Numbered from the stretch's first letter, positions 47,143 to 60,000 are shown. The stretch: DNA of 64,000 bases from Rhynchonema sp. JSB1_4 (GCA_030248065.1 JASAMV010002174.1:1-64000), one strand, 5' to 3'. Notes: generated by a model from the letters alone, not told the origin. Numbers and translations are program-made.

Positions 47143-49315
47143 TTAATATTTCAAATCAAATCCCAACAACACATCAACAATCTGAGGCGCCAACGACAAC
47201 AATTTGAATGGTTTGTGCTCAGCAATGGCCCGCGCGTGCGGCACACTGTCCGTAATCCAGAATTGTTCGAATAGTCCGTTTCCGTCGGCCGTAAATTTAC
47301 GCCAACTCTCTTGCGGAAAGACGGCGTGCGTGACATAGGCCGATACCGACCGGCAGTCCATTGAGCGGAGAAGCTGGAAAGTAGAAACGTCTTTGAAGAC
47401 CTGCTAGGTACATATGTATGTCGCGCCGACTTCGACCAGCGTAAACGTTGTTTGTTATACTTCAGCTGTTCGAAAAGCATCTCAAGCATGTGACATAACA
47501 ATTCGTGGCAAATTATCATCATTGATAGGTGGTTCGTTTGTACTGTCTACGTGTATCGCGGTCTGATGTTGAGCACAAAAAATCTCGGGCAACAAATTCC
47601 CTACCTTTGCCGATTCGAGCAGAGTTCCACCTGTTTGAATCAGATCGTCCACCAGAATCGTATGTCGCCCTTTCGGATCGCCTAGACATGCGTGACAGTA
47701 AATTTTATTTTTTCAGAACGCTCTTTTTCCTTGAACGAAAATTTAAGCATGTTAAAAGTTAAATTACATAACTCAAAACTAACCCTCTTTATGCCGAATG
47801 ACACGTTTGTCGCCGGCACGCACCTTGGTGAAACAGACAGTATGCCAATCGGGTGGGAAATAATGTCTGAATCGCTTCTGTGCACCCTCGTCTGGAAACA
47901 CCACTGCCAGTTGGTCGGTGGGACACGTGGGAAAGGCAGCTTGAATAGCTGATACGACCAAAGGCACGGCAGTCTCCAGTCTGTGGGCAAGAACTAATGT
48001 TTCAGCAACAACGGGAACAATGTAGTCTCCAAATCTCAGATTCAATTCAAACCTGGGAATGACATTGTTGCTGAAATAGAATCGTTCCTGCAGCGCGTGA
48101 ATGTCGAAAATCAGAAATTGGGTCGGACCGCGGGCGGTGGTGGCCGTGACGGACAGCAGTTTGGCTAAGGTCTGAAGAATCGATCGATCATTAATAAAAA
48201 CGTTGAATTGATCAACCGTCAATTGATCAAAATAGCTCATTCAATCCAACAATTCAACCAATGACCCACACTGGCAGTGGCAATCTGTCCTTCATGATCG
48301 ACCCTCTCCATTGTGCCCGTCGGGAAATACGGCAGAATGACGGTGAGTGAATGGGCCAGATAACGGGGCAGCGCGTAGATCAGGCTGATTTGCTCGAAAA
48401 TCACATCGACCGAATGAAATGATGCGATGAAAATCACTGAAAACTACGCACCGTTCACGATAGGTTTTGAAACATCACCCAACCAGACCACGCACCGTCC
48501 TTTCCAGCCATTTGCTTCACATCGCGAATGAACAGATCAGGGAACCCATCTCTGAATGAACCCCATTGAATGATCGATTTGAGTTCGACAGCTCGAGCGC
48601 TCTGAAAAGTAATTGCGCGCAGCAGATTTTGAAGTTGAAAACTCAACGCCGAAAACCGAACTGGATGTTTACCAACATTCAAAAATATTGATGCTGCGCA
48701 AACCTGAGACGTTCCAGCGGCATTCTTGAGTGCCTCAGTGCAGCGATCAACCGTGGCTTGGGCCAGTGCTTCCTGACTTTGATGGTAGAGAATCCAGACC
48801 GGTTTGGTGGACTGAAAATAAAATAAATTTTAATTTTTTCTAAATTTAGTGCTCTGGTAATATTCACAATTTCACAAAGTGCGGCTAAAAGTACTGTCGT
48901 CAAATCAAGTCGTCAAACCTTGTCGCAAAACCAAGCATCAGCCGAGCTCCAAATGGACGCGAAAGTAATACATGTGTTTAGACGACTTGATTTGACCACA
49001 GTACTAAAAGCCAAGAGTGCGAACGGAAATACTACAAAAAGTACGTAAAAACGTTTATGCGTTATAATAAATCAAACAAGTACAGCAAGAGACGAGACAA
49101 CGGCTTCAAAAACGATTTATGAAATGAAAATGTGGCAAAAAGTGACAGAGCACACTGAAAGCTGACACTTTTTTGTCGGCGTTACATGGCAGGGACAAAC
49201 TAACCTCCTGCTCGTGCGCACTGGCGCAAAGCTACAAGATCAGATGCATAAGATGCCATTCTCGAACTTTGCACAATATATCAGCTTTCAAACTAACCGT
49301 GGATGAAAGGCTCAT
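47143..49315 (-). CDS. Class II (plant-type) ribose-phosphate pyrophosphokinase (PRPP synthetase)
   Basis: Eight minus-strand exons (49315-49298, 48811-48704, 48601-48496, 48436-48270, 48171-48053, 47980-47784, 47681-47605, 47373-47143) join in phase to 340 residues. The enzyme makes PRPP from ribose 5-phosphate and ATP for purine, pyrimidine and NAD synthesis, in the cytosol. Visible signatures are SFRDGFPDLFI, the SLIYALPR and LPYFPTGTMERV blocks, IFDIHALQERFYF (about 154-166), FPDEGAQKRF, the KVRAGDKRV turn and the PRPP loop ILVDDLIQTGGTL (about 247-259). These match the class II synthetases described in plants. Class I enzymes, usual in animals, have a DLHASQIQGFF-type segment in place of IFDIHALQERF. 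The short first exon (MSLSST) is inferred from phase alone. Confidence 0.9.
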
Positions 49316-50125
49316 TTTGTTTTTCAATAAAATCGGCCACCAAATATTGTTTTGCTGATCGGACGGCAGAAGAAATCTTCACTGGTATGTTATTATGACG
49401 TGATGATGCCAAAATGAATTGATTATTTTTCAAAGTTCTTGTGAGCGAGCCAGTGAGAAAAATGAAGTCTGCACAAACGTAAAACCAGTTCCCGTGGTTG
49501 CTATGGCGTGTCTGACGTTTGAATTAGGAGTGTGTGCATGTTTACGCTCTCTAACTGAAACATTTTGTGTTGCGGCTCTCTCTCTCTCTCTGTCCAGAGC
49601 TGAGCTGCCAGCTGGTTCCTGGCTCTGCATTTGAAAAGCTGAAGCGAGCGCGAAGCTTTCAGCAGGTGTGAATGTGTTTGTTCCCTTTGATGTGCCCTAC
49701 GCACAAAGTACACTCCGTTGTTAAACGTTCGTATCTGATAGCACAGCTTGCATGTGCAGTCATTTTTCGAGGTGTTTTTTTTGCAAACCAGTGCCCAGCC
49801 AGAAAGAACAGCAAAAATCGCCGTTGTTTGTGCGTCTTCCCAAAAAGTTTTTTATCGTTCGAAGTGACATTGAAAAAACAAAAATGATCGACATCCCAAA
49901 CAAAACATTGAACAACAACAATTGAAAACTGATGATGAACTACTGAACCAAATTGATCAGTCATTCGTTTCATGGGTCATCACGTTTCTTGAATGGGGTG
50001 CAACACAAACCAAGGGACACGAGGCAGGTGCGCACTAGGTTGGACGTCGTGTATTACGAAACAATCCATAGACTTATACTGGTGTGAATATGTGCACAAT
50101 AGCCACGTATATCCTTTATCTTAAT
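49316..50125. other. Intergenic region upstream of the PRPP synthetase
   Basis: About 800 bp. A short CT run lies at 49578-49592. Several small frames show no domains. A foldback, AGTACTGTCGTCAAATCAAG against its inverse ending near 49008, lies in the first intron of the synthetase. No gene is seen. Confidence 0.4.
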
Positions 50126-50613
50126 TCAACCAGACCAGATATTGAATCCAAGGTGTCTGCTGCACGTGGCGCAACACTCATGGAAGGTCTTGTGCTGTTC
50201 GCAGAGCATCTTCGGGTCTGACGCGGTCAAAACGGCGCAATTGTCACGGCAATCATCGCACTGCGCTTTGCATCTGTCGATGGCCAGCTTGCAACTGTAG
50301 CAGCAGTTGTACCAGCTAAACCATTTCTGACAGTCTCGGTCGTTTGCGATCTAAATGCATTGTGATGGGACAACGGGAGAATATATGCCGAATAAGGCCT
50401 CCCCCACCCTCCCCCCCGTGGCACTGCAGGAGTATGCACTTACCACGGTTGGGCAGTCATCGAGTATGTCATCGCAACGACTGGGCCGCCACGGCTCTTG
50501 GGCATCTGAAACGAAGGCACTGAGTCTCTCTCTGGTCTGAGTCAGACACAGGGCTTACCACCAATGGTGGCCAGCGTCACCACAGCTGCCAGGAACGTTG
50601 CTTTGTTAAACAT
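50126..50613 (-). CDS. Small cysteine-rich secreted protein
   Basis: Three minus-strand exons (50613-50559, 50505-50444, 50350-50126) join in phase to 113 residues. The leader is MFNKATFLAAVVTLATIGG. The mature protein has about 14 cysteines, arranged as C-x6-C, then CCYSC, CKAQCDDC and ECCATC. The first part (CDDILDDC ... CCYSC) resembles an ShKT-like disulfide module, but the fit is loose. Secretion is likely. Function unknown; the family is not assigned. Confidence 0.7.
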
Positions 50614-50619
50614 TTTGAA

Positions 50620-52313
50620 ATTTAGAAAATATTACAGCTGAGTGTCTTTTTCACACGAACCTTTCTTGAAAACAGATTGGTGGGTGTGATGGTGTTCAGA
50701 AATGAACCAAACCTGATGCGATTGAACAGCACAGGAAATTTCAAATTTCAAATAATATTCTGTTTTTTTTCAATCTGTTGCTGCAGCTGCCATTTGCAAC
50801 AGCTGCATGCTGTTGTTCAAAATAATGCCGGAAATACCCTAACTTCTTCTTAAAACATAAATGTTTTTTAACATATTTTGTGTTTCACAAATTATTAAAA
50901 CAAACAAGCTGTGGCTTCTGAAGGGACTCGACCACTGGCATGGCGCACTAGTTCGCCCACTATGAGCATCGGTAGGTACCGTACTTACTGTAGTTGTATT
51001 TTTCATTTCAGTTCGACCGAGAAAGAAGAACAGGGTTCATGAAAACATGGATTAGTACTACTGCAGTTCATATCATCGTTCAACGTGTAAAAAAAGATTC
51101 ATGTAATTCAACAAGACGCCGGTACCAAAATGATATTGAGACAACTATGTGTCTTTTCACCGAAATGTACAGCTACTGTATGTATGTAGGTTTTGGTATG
51201 TGCATAGAATGTACCGATGGTGATTTGATAATTTAGATGCCAAACACAAAATGTGAACGCTTATTTCTGCACGATCTTTCTATCGTGAAACATCCATTGG
51301 CCTGGTTGTGTTGTGTGTGTCGCGCACAAAATAATGGCATCCTTCTGAACACCACAGATCTGTTTGTACGAAGCACTACTTGTGCAAATTTTATATGATG
51401 CACCATCTGAATCAGTCAAATTGATGATTACAAGGGCAGCTACCAGGGTTGTAAAAAAAGTTGTTATAATTAAAAAATTTAAAAAAATATTTTTTGTTGA
51501 AACTTAGATTTTGCATTTTTAATAAAAAAAAGTTGCCCAAAATGGGCTGAAATGTCCAAAAATGGCCTTTTTCGAGGCAAAAAATTGGCACTTTTTTTCT
51601 GTGGACGGGACAATTTTTCCACGGCCCGCGGCGCCCTGTATTGTCCCCAAATCCGTACAGGGATGCGCGGGGCTGGTCTTTTATAGTGATGTGGCACCGA
51701 TAATGTACTTCTGCATGCTACTACACATGTATATATGCAGGTCTGGTGCAAAGTCGATCTGACAGATTTGGGCTGTAAATCGATATTTTGTTGGTCGTAT
51801 ATCACATATACAACATTAGATGCATTAAAATACGTTGTACGGCATGCTACAATACGTCATTAGAATAACATCGTTAGTCAACATGAACCTCAGACTGGTC
51901 GGAGACCATAGAATCTGCACAATACTACCGGGTGTCACCACACAAGTTGGGTCCAGGCGAAATTTTTTTTTATTAGAAAAAGTGTTGCAAACGACGTTTC
52001 AGGATAAATGAAATCGATACAACATATTTTTCAAAAATTGAAAAATTTTCGCCAAAAAAATCAAAAAAATTTTTTTGCTCGTTAATTAAAATTTTTTTTT
52101 CAACCATGGCAGCTGCTATACCAACATCCAGCTTTTTACCATTCGCATGTTTCCATAAGTTTGAAATCCACACCGCCCTCGCGCAAATGCTAATGCACAA
52201 AAACAACGTAACGCGTTACTGAAAACGATCTGTAACGTTACGTATATACTTAAAAAAATCGAAGCTCACTCGCATTACTTATCCTCCAACGAACAGCTAG
52301 AACCGGGAAGGAT
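50620..52313. other. Gene-poor region between the two cysteine-rich genes
   Basis: About 1.7 kb. It has an AT-rich stretch at 51470-51560 starting CCAGGGTTGTAAAAAAAG, reminiscent of a hAT-type end but without a found partner. A further AT-rich block lies at 51960-52110. No gene is supported. A core promoter for the ShKT gene cannot be defined. Confidence 0.35.
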
Positions 52314-52913
52314 ATGAGAAACCCAATCTTGATTGTCTCATTGACAACGGCAGTTTTGATCGGATTAGGATCGGTCGAGTCCCAAAACTCAGATTCTTGT
52401 ATTGACGTAAACCCGGCTTGCCGAAATTTTCAGCCTGGAAGCTGCAGACATAAAAACGTTAAAAGAAGATGCCCGGCAATGTGTAATTGTCGAACACGTG
52501 AGTTTTTGTTATCACGTATTTTGTAGATCGCATCAGAACTTTATGGTCTGAATTCTGAAAGATGCATACGTACAGTCACTGTTCGATATAGTCATATCAA
52601 TGGGACACGAGAAAAGTTATGACTATAACGAACTATGAATATAGCGAATTCAGCACAAAAAGAACAAATCGGTGCCTAAGAATGGAATGCAATGAAAAAC
52701 ACATTGTGCATTTACTTTGTGAGCTCAAGCTTGTCAGATTCTAAATACAAGCTCAATAAGTGCCATAATTCAGATTCGGAGAGGGCAACATTGGACACGT
52801 GCACGGACAGGAATGACGCTTGCCAAAGTTTTTCTCCTGAACAGTGTAGGCTGCCGAATGTCAGGCTAAGGTGTCCCGTTAGGTGCAACGCTTGTCCGAC
52901 AAGTTTGTTTTGA
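52314..52913 (+). CDS. Secreted protein with two ShKT domains
   Basis: Two exons (52314-52497, 52774-52913) join in phase to 107 residues. The signal peptide is MRNPILIVSLTTAVLIGLG. Each exon carries one six-cysteine ShKT module: CIDVNPAC..C..C...CNC in exon 1 and CTDRNDAC..C..C...CNAC in exon 2. Both have the C-x-D and C-P-x-x-C signatures. ShKT modules are abundant in nematode secreted proteins and can bind ion channels or act as structural add-ons. Without a catalytic partner the role here is unknown. It may be a cuticular, immune or venom-like peptide. Confidence 0.85.
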
Positions 52914-53059
52914 TTTGTATTTTTAGCAGTTTCAGAGAGTGTCACTTGAAAACGTGTAAACCACTGTAGGATGGACTATGTATAGGTGCATACTACGTAG
53001 CTACAGATGCCATGGCAATAAATTATTGCCAACATTATTATAGTCAATAAACTACTGCA

Positions 53060-55950
53060 TCGTTTAGAATCAAAGGGCGATAAAGAGCAACCAAAGAAGA
53101 TTGAGCAACCAAAGCAACCAATCAACCGAGTTCCACAATGTGGCCAATCAGCGGTTGCGCCGAAACTGAGCACGACCAGACACAGACGTTGGTACTTGTG
53201 CCTGGCAATCTTGTGAGAGTTTGACAACATTTACATCTCTTTTATTCTCGAACTCTTTACACGTGCAGGAGGTGTCCCAGCGATAGCACACAGTTGGCCA
53301 TGGATTGTTATGTTGCACATCGAATTCCAGAACAGAGCGTATCCGAGTTGGTGCACTGGGGTGCTGATTGATGACAGACATATTCTTTCGGCTGCTCACT
53401 GCGTGTACGTGTACAACTACCTTATGATGAACCGTGTCAATTTTGCGGGCAAGCGCTGCGACTACGGTGGCTGTCATGACAGTGGTTTTGTTTGAATGGC
53501 CTGCGCATTTTATTACTAGATTTTGAGCACCAGTTTGAACCAGTGTAGAAGCTGTTCGATTTGAGTTTATGCTGGTCGAAATCTCTATCGCAAAATACGG
53601 GTCAAACGAAAATTGCCTTTCCTTTGCCGTTGTCCAACCGTTAGAGTGCTTGCCCACAGTCGTTGTGCTTGCCCGCAACATTTAATAGGGCCCATAAGTC
53701 GGGACGGCGGCTTGAACTTGTATTTTTCTTTCTTCTCATGTTTCGAAACTTGTGGCGCATCGGAAGCAGGAAGAACACTCCCTTTATTCGTGGTCAGCAG
53801 TAGTTCAGGTTGAGCTTAAAGGGTGTGTCTAACGTCTCCTAACCCCATGTTTTTTGGGCGGAATTGAAAGATGCCCCCGAAAGGCCGCCGTGTGCAAAAA
53901 ACCGCGTCTTCTAACTCGCTAAATCGCGAAATCTTGAGGGTTACTTTTCGAATAAAATCAATTTCCGGACACAAAATTCAGACTGAGCTGACGGAAAACA
54001 GCTGCGAAGCGAAACACACACAAACCAGCTTCTATGTGTTAAATGAAACATTCATTGTGTCCACAGTCAAGCCAGCAGCCAGAGCGGTGTGTGTTGAGCG
54101 TCTACGTGCATTGTATAGGCGGCTGAGCCGCGCTTAAACGTGCAATGTTTCAGCAGAAAAACGCCAAACGTAAGTAGCGCCCACTCAAAAGCGCCTGGAG
54201 TTTTGTGTCCGGAAATTGATTTAATTCGAAAAGTAACCCTCAAGATTTCGTGATTTAGCGAGCTACAAGACGCGGTTTTTTGCACACGCCGGCCTGTCGA
54301 GGTCATCTTTCGATTGCACCTCATAAAACATGGGGTTAAGAGACGTTAGACACACCCTTTAAATTTACGCCATATTTGGGCTTTCTTTTTGGCTAAGGAT
54401 CATTTTCAGAGTTATCTAGGTCTAGGCTTAGGCCCTTGAGTAACCCTAGGCCTGAGCCCAAAAGACGTGTCAGTATTGCGGTGAGTCATCATTGTAGAAA
54501 TCAAAGGACTCGCAATCGACGAACTTCAAACGTTCTTAAAATCCGCATCAAATTAACGAGACTATGACTCGATTGCGTCCAGGGTGAAAAACGATGACAA
54601 GCTCAGATTGATCAAGGCAGCCTTGGGACGACACGATTATCTGCTTTATAATAAGAATACGGCGGATAAATGGGCAAACCTCAGCACAAAAATTTCTGTG
54701 CTTCCCGAGTACACAATTTACGACATGGGGGACATGAAGGGCGATCTGGTCGGTTAGCATTTGAAGTTTAACTTGAAGCTTAGTTTTAATGTATTTGAGT
54801 AAGCTGCCTGTGCTCTTATGGACGTTAAGATGTCTCCGCCATATTCGACTGTGACTAATCTCAATGAAACTTAGAACGGTAGCTGGGCTTGGTCAAAAAC
54901 ACTCACGACCACGAAAGATTTTTCCCATATCAGCTCCCTGTCTGAGCCCGGAGGGCTTGATGGCAAAAAAGGTACCTCCGCGCCTTGAAATTAAAATATC
55001 GATCTGTTTCGCATGTAATTACATAGTGTGTCGTTTGGTAAACAAATGTTTCGTAAACGCCTTGGCTCTAATTTAGGTATTGTCAAGGTGGTTCATTCTC
55101 AGGCTCAGTCTTCGGGTAAGATAGGCTGGTTAAGCTTGTGCTTGTTCACCTTCACAGGTTATCCGCAAATAAACTACAATTTCTTTCAGTACTGAGTCTG
55201 AAGAAGTCAGTCCAGTTCACAGCGAATATCAAACCCATCTGTTTGCCGCCTGAGGACTGGGAATACACGCACAGGCAGAACGTCAGAAATGGACACGACG
55301 CCACGTGCTATTACGCCGGGTTTACCCAAAGTGAGGTCATTTTCACATTCTTAGAGGCGTTCGTGCACGTTTTACTCGCAGAACATGGTCTTAAAATGTA
55401 TTATAGGCACCGATCTGACGCAGTTCGCCCTTGTGCTGTCGGAAAAATGTCGAAAACACAGATATGGCTACAATTTCGACGGAATGCTGTGTCGCGAATC
55501 GCCCAGTGCTGACGCTCAACTGCTCGCTGTTAGTTGATATGTAACGTAATCAATTCAAAGTTTTGATTGGCAGCCGAGCACAGCACTCGTATGGGGTCTA
55601 GGCATCAGAACAACCTGGCATGGGGCCGAAGAAATGAACCTGTATCGGCTGTCAGATATAAATTTATCTTGGTGTTTCTTGATCTCCTTTATCGGCTAAA
55701 GCAACGACATAAAAAGCACTTATCCAACAATCAGGGTTGCCTTTGGTATGAATTACATACGAATGCGCTGCAACGGCGAAACATGTTTCACCGTTTTTAT
55801 GGCCATTCGGGCGGTCCATTGATGTGTCAACACAACGATAGGTGGCTGGTATACGGTATCGCATCGCACGGCACTGAGGAAATTGACTATGATGTGTTCA
55901 CTGATGTCTGGTACCATCTCGACTGGATCAACGAGGTCGTAGATGGATGA
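53060..55950 (+). CDS. Trypsin-like (S1) serine protease, partial model
   Basis: Supported exons are about 53269-53410 (GVPAIAHSWPW, GVLIDDRHILSAAHC with catalytic His), 54572-54755 (LGRHDY, then catalytic Asp in MKGDLV), 55191-55332 (ICLPPEDW), 55409-55532 (MLCRESPS) and a final exon ending at 55950 (GHSGGPLMC with catalytic Ser, then YDVFTDVWYHLDWI). A CGQSAV segment near 53135 looks like the prodomain cysteine. The junctions from 53410 to 54572 and into the last exon are unresolved. The oddity is GHSGG in place of GDSGG: the Asp before the catalytic Ser, which pairs with the new N-terminus on activation, is His. A piggyBac-like MITE lies in the first large intron. The enzyme would be secreted, and may be an inactive homolog. 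Confidence 0.7.
53820..54358. mobile_element. MITE flanked by TTAA (piggyBac-like)
   Basis: AGGGTGTGTCTAACGTCTC at 53820 and its inverse ending at 54358, with TTAA immediately outside on both sides (53816-53819 and 54359-54362). The arms extend about 170 bp (ATCTTGAGGGTTACTTTTCG at about 53930 is inverted near 54220). The interior is non-coding. TTAA duplication points to the piggyBac superfamily. Confidence 0.8.
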
Positions 55951-57097
55951 GTACTCACCCACACACAGCTATCCCAAAACCGTTTGCTTTACTGCTAATC
56001 CTGACTGACCGTTCAAAGGATAAATATTAAAATTAATTTTGCATAAAAACGGAAACTGCCTCGTGTGTACCTACACATGTCTTCCCGACTGCTCAGAAAA
56101 TTCAACGCTGAACTTGAACGCAATTTCACTTAAAATCATAATCAATTTCAAAACTATCCAAATTTAAGCACAATCATGGCATTTCGGTCAAACTCTTAAA
56201 CTATACCGTACTTCAAAAAATGTTGTGGATTAAATTTAGGTTTCCATGAAGCACGCCTGTGTTGCAGACGCCCAGGCAAACACAGCGCAAAACCACCGTA
56301 AATAGTCACGAAAACCCAAATAACCCACCCATATATTTTATGAAATAGTATTCAGGGAACTAAGAAAGTTGCTTTCGACTGGACAACCGGGCAATGCAGA
56401 GCACTTGATTGAATGCTATCGGCACAATTCGCAGCCACAAATATGCACGGGATATACAAGTTTATAATTCACGATAAATTTGCATAGGAATTGTCCGATT
56501 CACTACTCACGGTTCACGGCATGCAAAAATCAGAAAAACAAAAGGTGTTCGTGAAAGTCGAAACTAGGTGAAGAAGTCTTCAGTTGGGGAATATCCATGC
56601 GGTTGAGATGGCGATCTAAAAAGATGGGAAAAGAGGAATGAGGAACACTTTCTGACATAACCAGGTATACTATTTCGGCTTGGGTTGCAATTCTCGGCAG
56701 AAGAATACTAGGTACGATACCGCTGAGACACTGACCTGTGACAGATGGAAATTGTCGGAAAACTAGTGCACACCTACAATATTTATCTTGTATTCAAGCG
56801 AAAACTGCTTAAGTTTTTTCAAATACTGAAAAAAACGTAACCAAAAAGTCATTCTCCAGCAGTTTTTGTCATCTTGACGTAATAAAAAAGAATAAGCAGA
56901 ATAAGCAATGTCCTATCATAAGCCAACGAGTTTCTATGAAGCAGTTTGCGTGACCGTTGTGCGCCGCCGTGACGAGCTTTGCTTGGGTTGTTCATAAACT
57001 ATCGTCAAAACCCATGGCCGAAATGTTGAGAAAAGCTTTCAGCACAGCACAGCGGCCTGACAAAGTGCATTTCAGTGTTGCTTCGTGAACTACATGG
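55951..57097. other. Convergent intergenic region
   Basis: About 1.1 kb between the plus-strand protease and the minus-strand SMYD gene. It contains CACCGTAAATAGTCACG near 56297, a phrase also found near 6503, which marks a dispersed repeat. No gene is seen. Confidence 0.4.
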
Positions 57098-60000
57098 CTA
57101 CACGGAATTTTTGTCAAACAAAATCCACTCATACCATGCGAACTGTTTCGGCGACTGCAGATTTTTGACGATATCCTTCCATTGCGGTTGATCCGAGCAT
57201 TGCTCCACCACTTTGCTGCCGAAATATCGCACGTACAATTTGGCCAGCTGCTGCATGCTTGCCTGGCACATTGGCAGATGCTGGGTGCCGCCATGGTAGC
57301 GAATGAATTGTTTCAGCACCGCGCCAACTTTAAGCGATTCAGTGCCGTACGCAGCGTGAACGGTTTGCATCATGTTGAACAGGAGCGATTCGACTGATGC
57401 GTTGAATAGACCTGCAGACACACTGCGATCAGCTTCGTGTCACGGCAAGAACAGCGGGGGACAAAACAGCGGGGGGAGGCTGTCACAGCAAGTTTCGGGA
57501 AACCAGCGGTCACCTCAAGGGGCGTTTGTCTTAACTGGTCCAAGTTAAACCTTAGCCTGAGCCAAAGCCCCAGCATGAGCAACCCGCAGCCCAACGTCAA
57601 CATAGAGTCCCTATACAAAAACTGCGGCTGCTGTGTTGACCCCCCCCCCGCTGTCATGTTCCATCTCCGCATTTGACTGTTCCCTTGCTCCTAGCAGACC
57701 TGCGTTGTTATTTCTTGCTGCCACCTCAGCTTGTACAGATTACGAAGAGAAGAAAGAGCGCAGAAAGGAAGAGTTGCCATTTTAACCATTGTCCAACATC
57801 ATGTTCACCAACTGCTCCCTCCACATGTAAAGTGTGCGATTGTGGGCGTGCAGCACGGTTGCAAGCTGAACCATTAGGGGGATGCTTCAATTTCTTTGGG
57901 GAAAATCAGCTCAAACGAAACTGTGGTCTGGATCATCATACCTGTTTCTCCAGCCCAACGAGCGTCATGAACTCTTCCTTTGTGCCTTGATGGTTGTTGT
58001 TGATTATGGACTCTATCAGATGATGGAAACTGTCTGCAAATGGCACTTGTACCCGTTTTTTTCTAAAAAGATCCATAAAATCCAAAAGTACCAATCAGAT
58101 CATCGGGGATCACAAATGGTTTGTTGCACGACGGACAGACGTGTTCGCTCGGAAATATCGGTGTGCCACATGAACATTCGAAACAACACTGAAGACGCTC
58201 GATGCGGTGTGACTCGGGGTCGGCGCAGGCTGTAGGTGGCGAAATGGTATCTGATAAGTATTATTGAGGTGCGTTGCAACAGATGATGACTTGTTGCACC
58301 AAAAGTGATCAAAAATAATGGCAGTATCCACACCCAAAGAATCAGGGCTTCCTATAATGACCCATTCACAACAGTATTCCTCGACTTTTCAGGCCAGGAA
58401 CTTATTTAGGCCCGACCTTTTCAGGCCCAGTTTTTCAGGTGCGGCTGCTTCAAGCCCTTGAAGTGTGACTCATTTATAGGCTTAGGCTCTTAGCCTTAAT
58501 TTGCCGGGCTTGATTGGCCCAGAACCGGACCGTAGCAAAATACCACATCACCCACACGTCCTCCTTACCATTGCACATGCAGTCGAAGAAGTATGTTTTC
58601 ATCAGCAATTCTTTGCGTCTGCCCACTGTGATGTTACCAAATCGTGGTCCGTAACTCTGACAGATTTCTTCACCTGAAAATGATAGTCTCGTCAGGCTTG
58701 CAAAACTGTAAATGTTTCAACACATTTCCAGTGTGCAGTTGATCAAGCCCAAATTGTTGGTTCGTTTTTGACGGTGGCACAGCTACCGTTACCAATAACA
58801 AAATAAAAAAAACAAAAAACCCAATCTTATAATTTCGACCTTCTTTGATCGCCACAGTAGCTCGTGTTTTTGCACGTCCGTTCGACTCAAAACTCATAAA
58901 CGCATTCGGCCGACAGCTGTGGTTCATCAGCACTCCAATCGGGTACATGCCTGACGCTTTCACTGTGCCGTTCTTCTCAAGAATCGTCTGAAAATAATGG
59001 TATACATGTGCACATCAGACACCCTAAACGAAGCGCACAGTGGTGCTCTTGATCATGCGGTGCCTTCGCACTGAAGATGACCCGTGTCGGTGTGGTTCCT
59101 TTTGGAGCCGTTCTTGCTCTTTTCAACAATTCATTCCAATGGAATGGCCCACCTTGGGAGTCACTGACTGTGCATCAACGAGAAAATTTAACAACTCTTA
59201 AAAGCCGATTTGCTCTCAAATGCTGGTTACCTGATTCTCAACGCTCAGTCCTTGCTTGAGCAGCGGACACGTTGTGGCGCCCTGTCTATTCCTCTTTTGT
59301 CGCTTAATGTTTTCGATCAACACCCTTTCCGTGACGTGTCTTCGTGTGTCGATGTCCATTTCCTTGGGCCATGTGTCCATTTCGAGGTACTTGCGCTCCT
59401 CAAGTTGGGCCACAATTGGGGGCACCAGTAGAGGTAGCTTGTCTTCGATGCACGGGTTGCCTGCAATTGTGATGGAGCTGTGGAATGATTTTGGTCATTT
59501 AATTTGTAGCAAAACATAGATGACACCCTCCCAATTTTTTTTCCGACTCACATCTGGACTCGAAACTAAACATTGAACACACATGAACCACACCGACACA
59601 TTTTTCATGCACGTTAGGTGGAAACAAGGACAACGTATAGTATACCTTTCAGATTCGCCGGATCTTCGTCGAAAGGGTCATAATCTAACAACAGTGATAA
59701 ATTGTGACGCGGAAAACATTAAAAAGTGCTCCAAGTTTCAGAAGAATTCACCTGGCAGAGTCTCCACCGGTATGAGTCCGTGGATGGATAAGAACAACTC
59801 GTTTGATGTATTCAGATATTCTTCTTTGAAGCAACCATACGAAGAAAGGGATTTCTTGTCAGAATCTGGTTTCAATCGATCATAAATGTCCAAGATTGCG
59901 TGCATGGGGGCGTTTAGCAGGGTCCTCAATCCCAACATGGCCATTTCTGGCGGGAAACCACTAATTTTTAGTCCGCATTCAAATTGTATGTGTCGTTGCT

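Noticed and set aside
51437..51560. Second hAT-type element starting CAGGGTTGTAAAAAAAG
   Set aside because: No inverted partner and no 8-bp duplication could be found.
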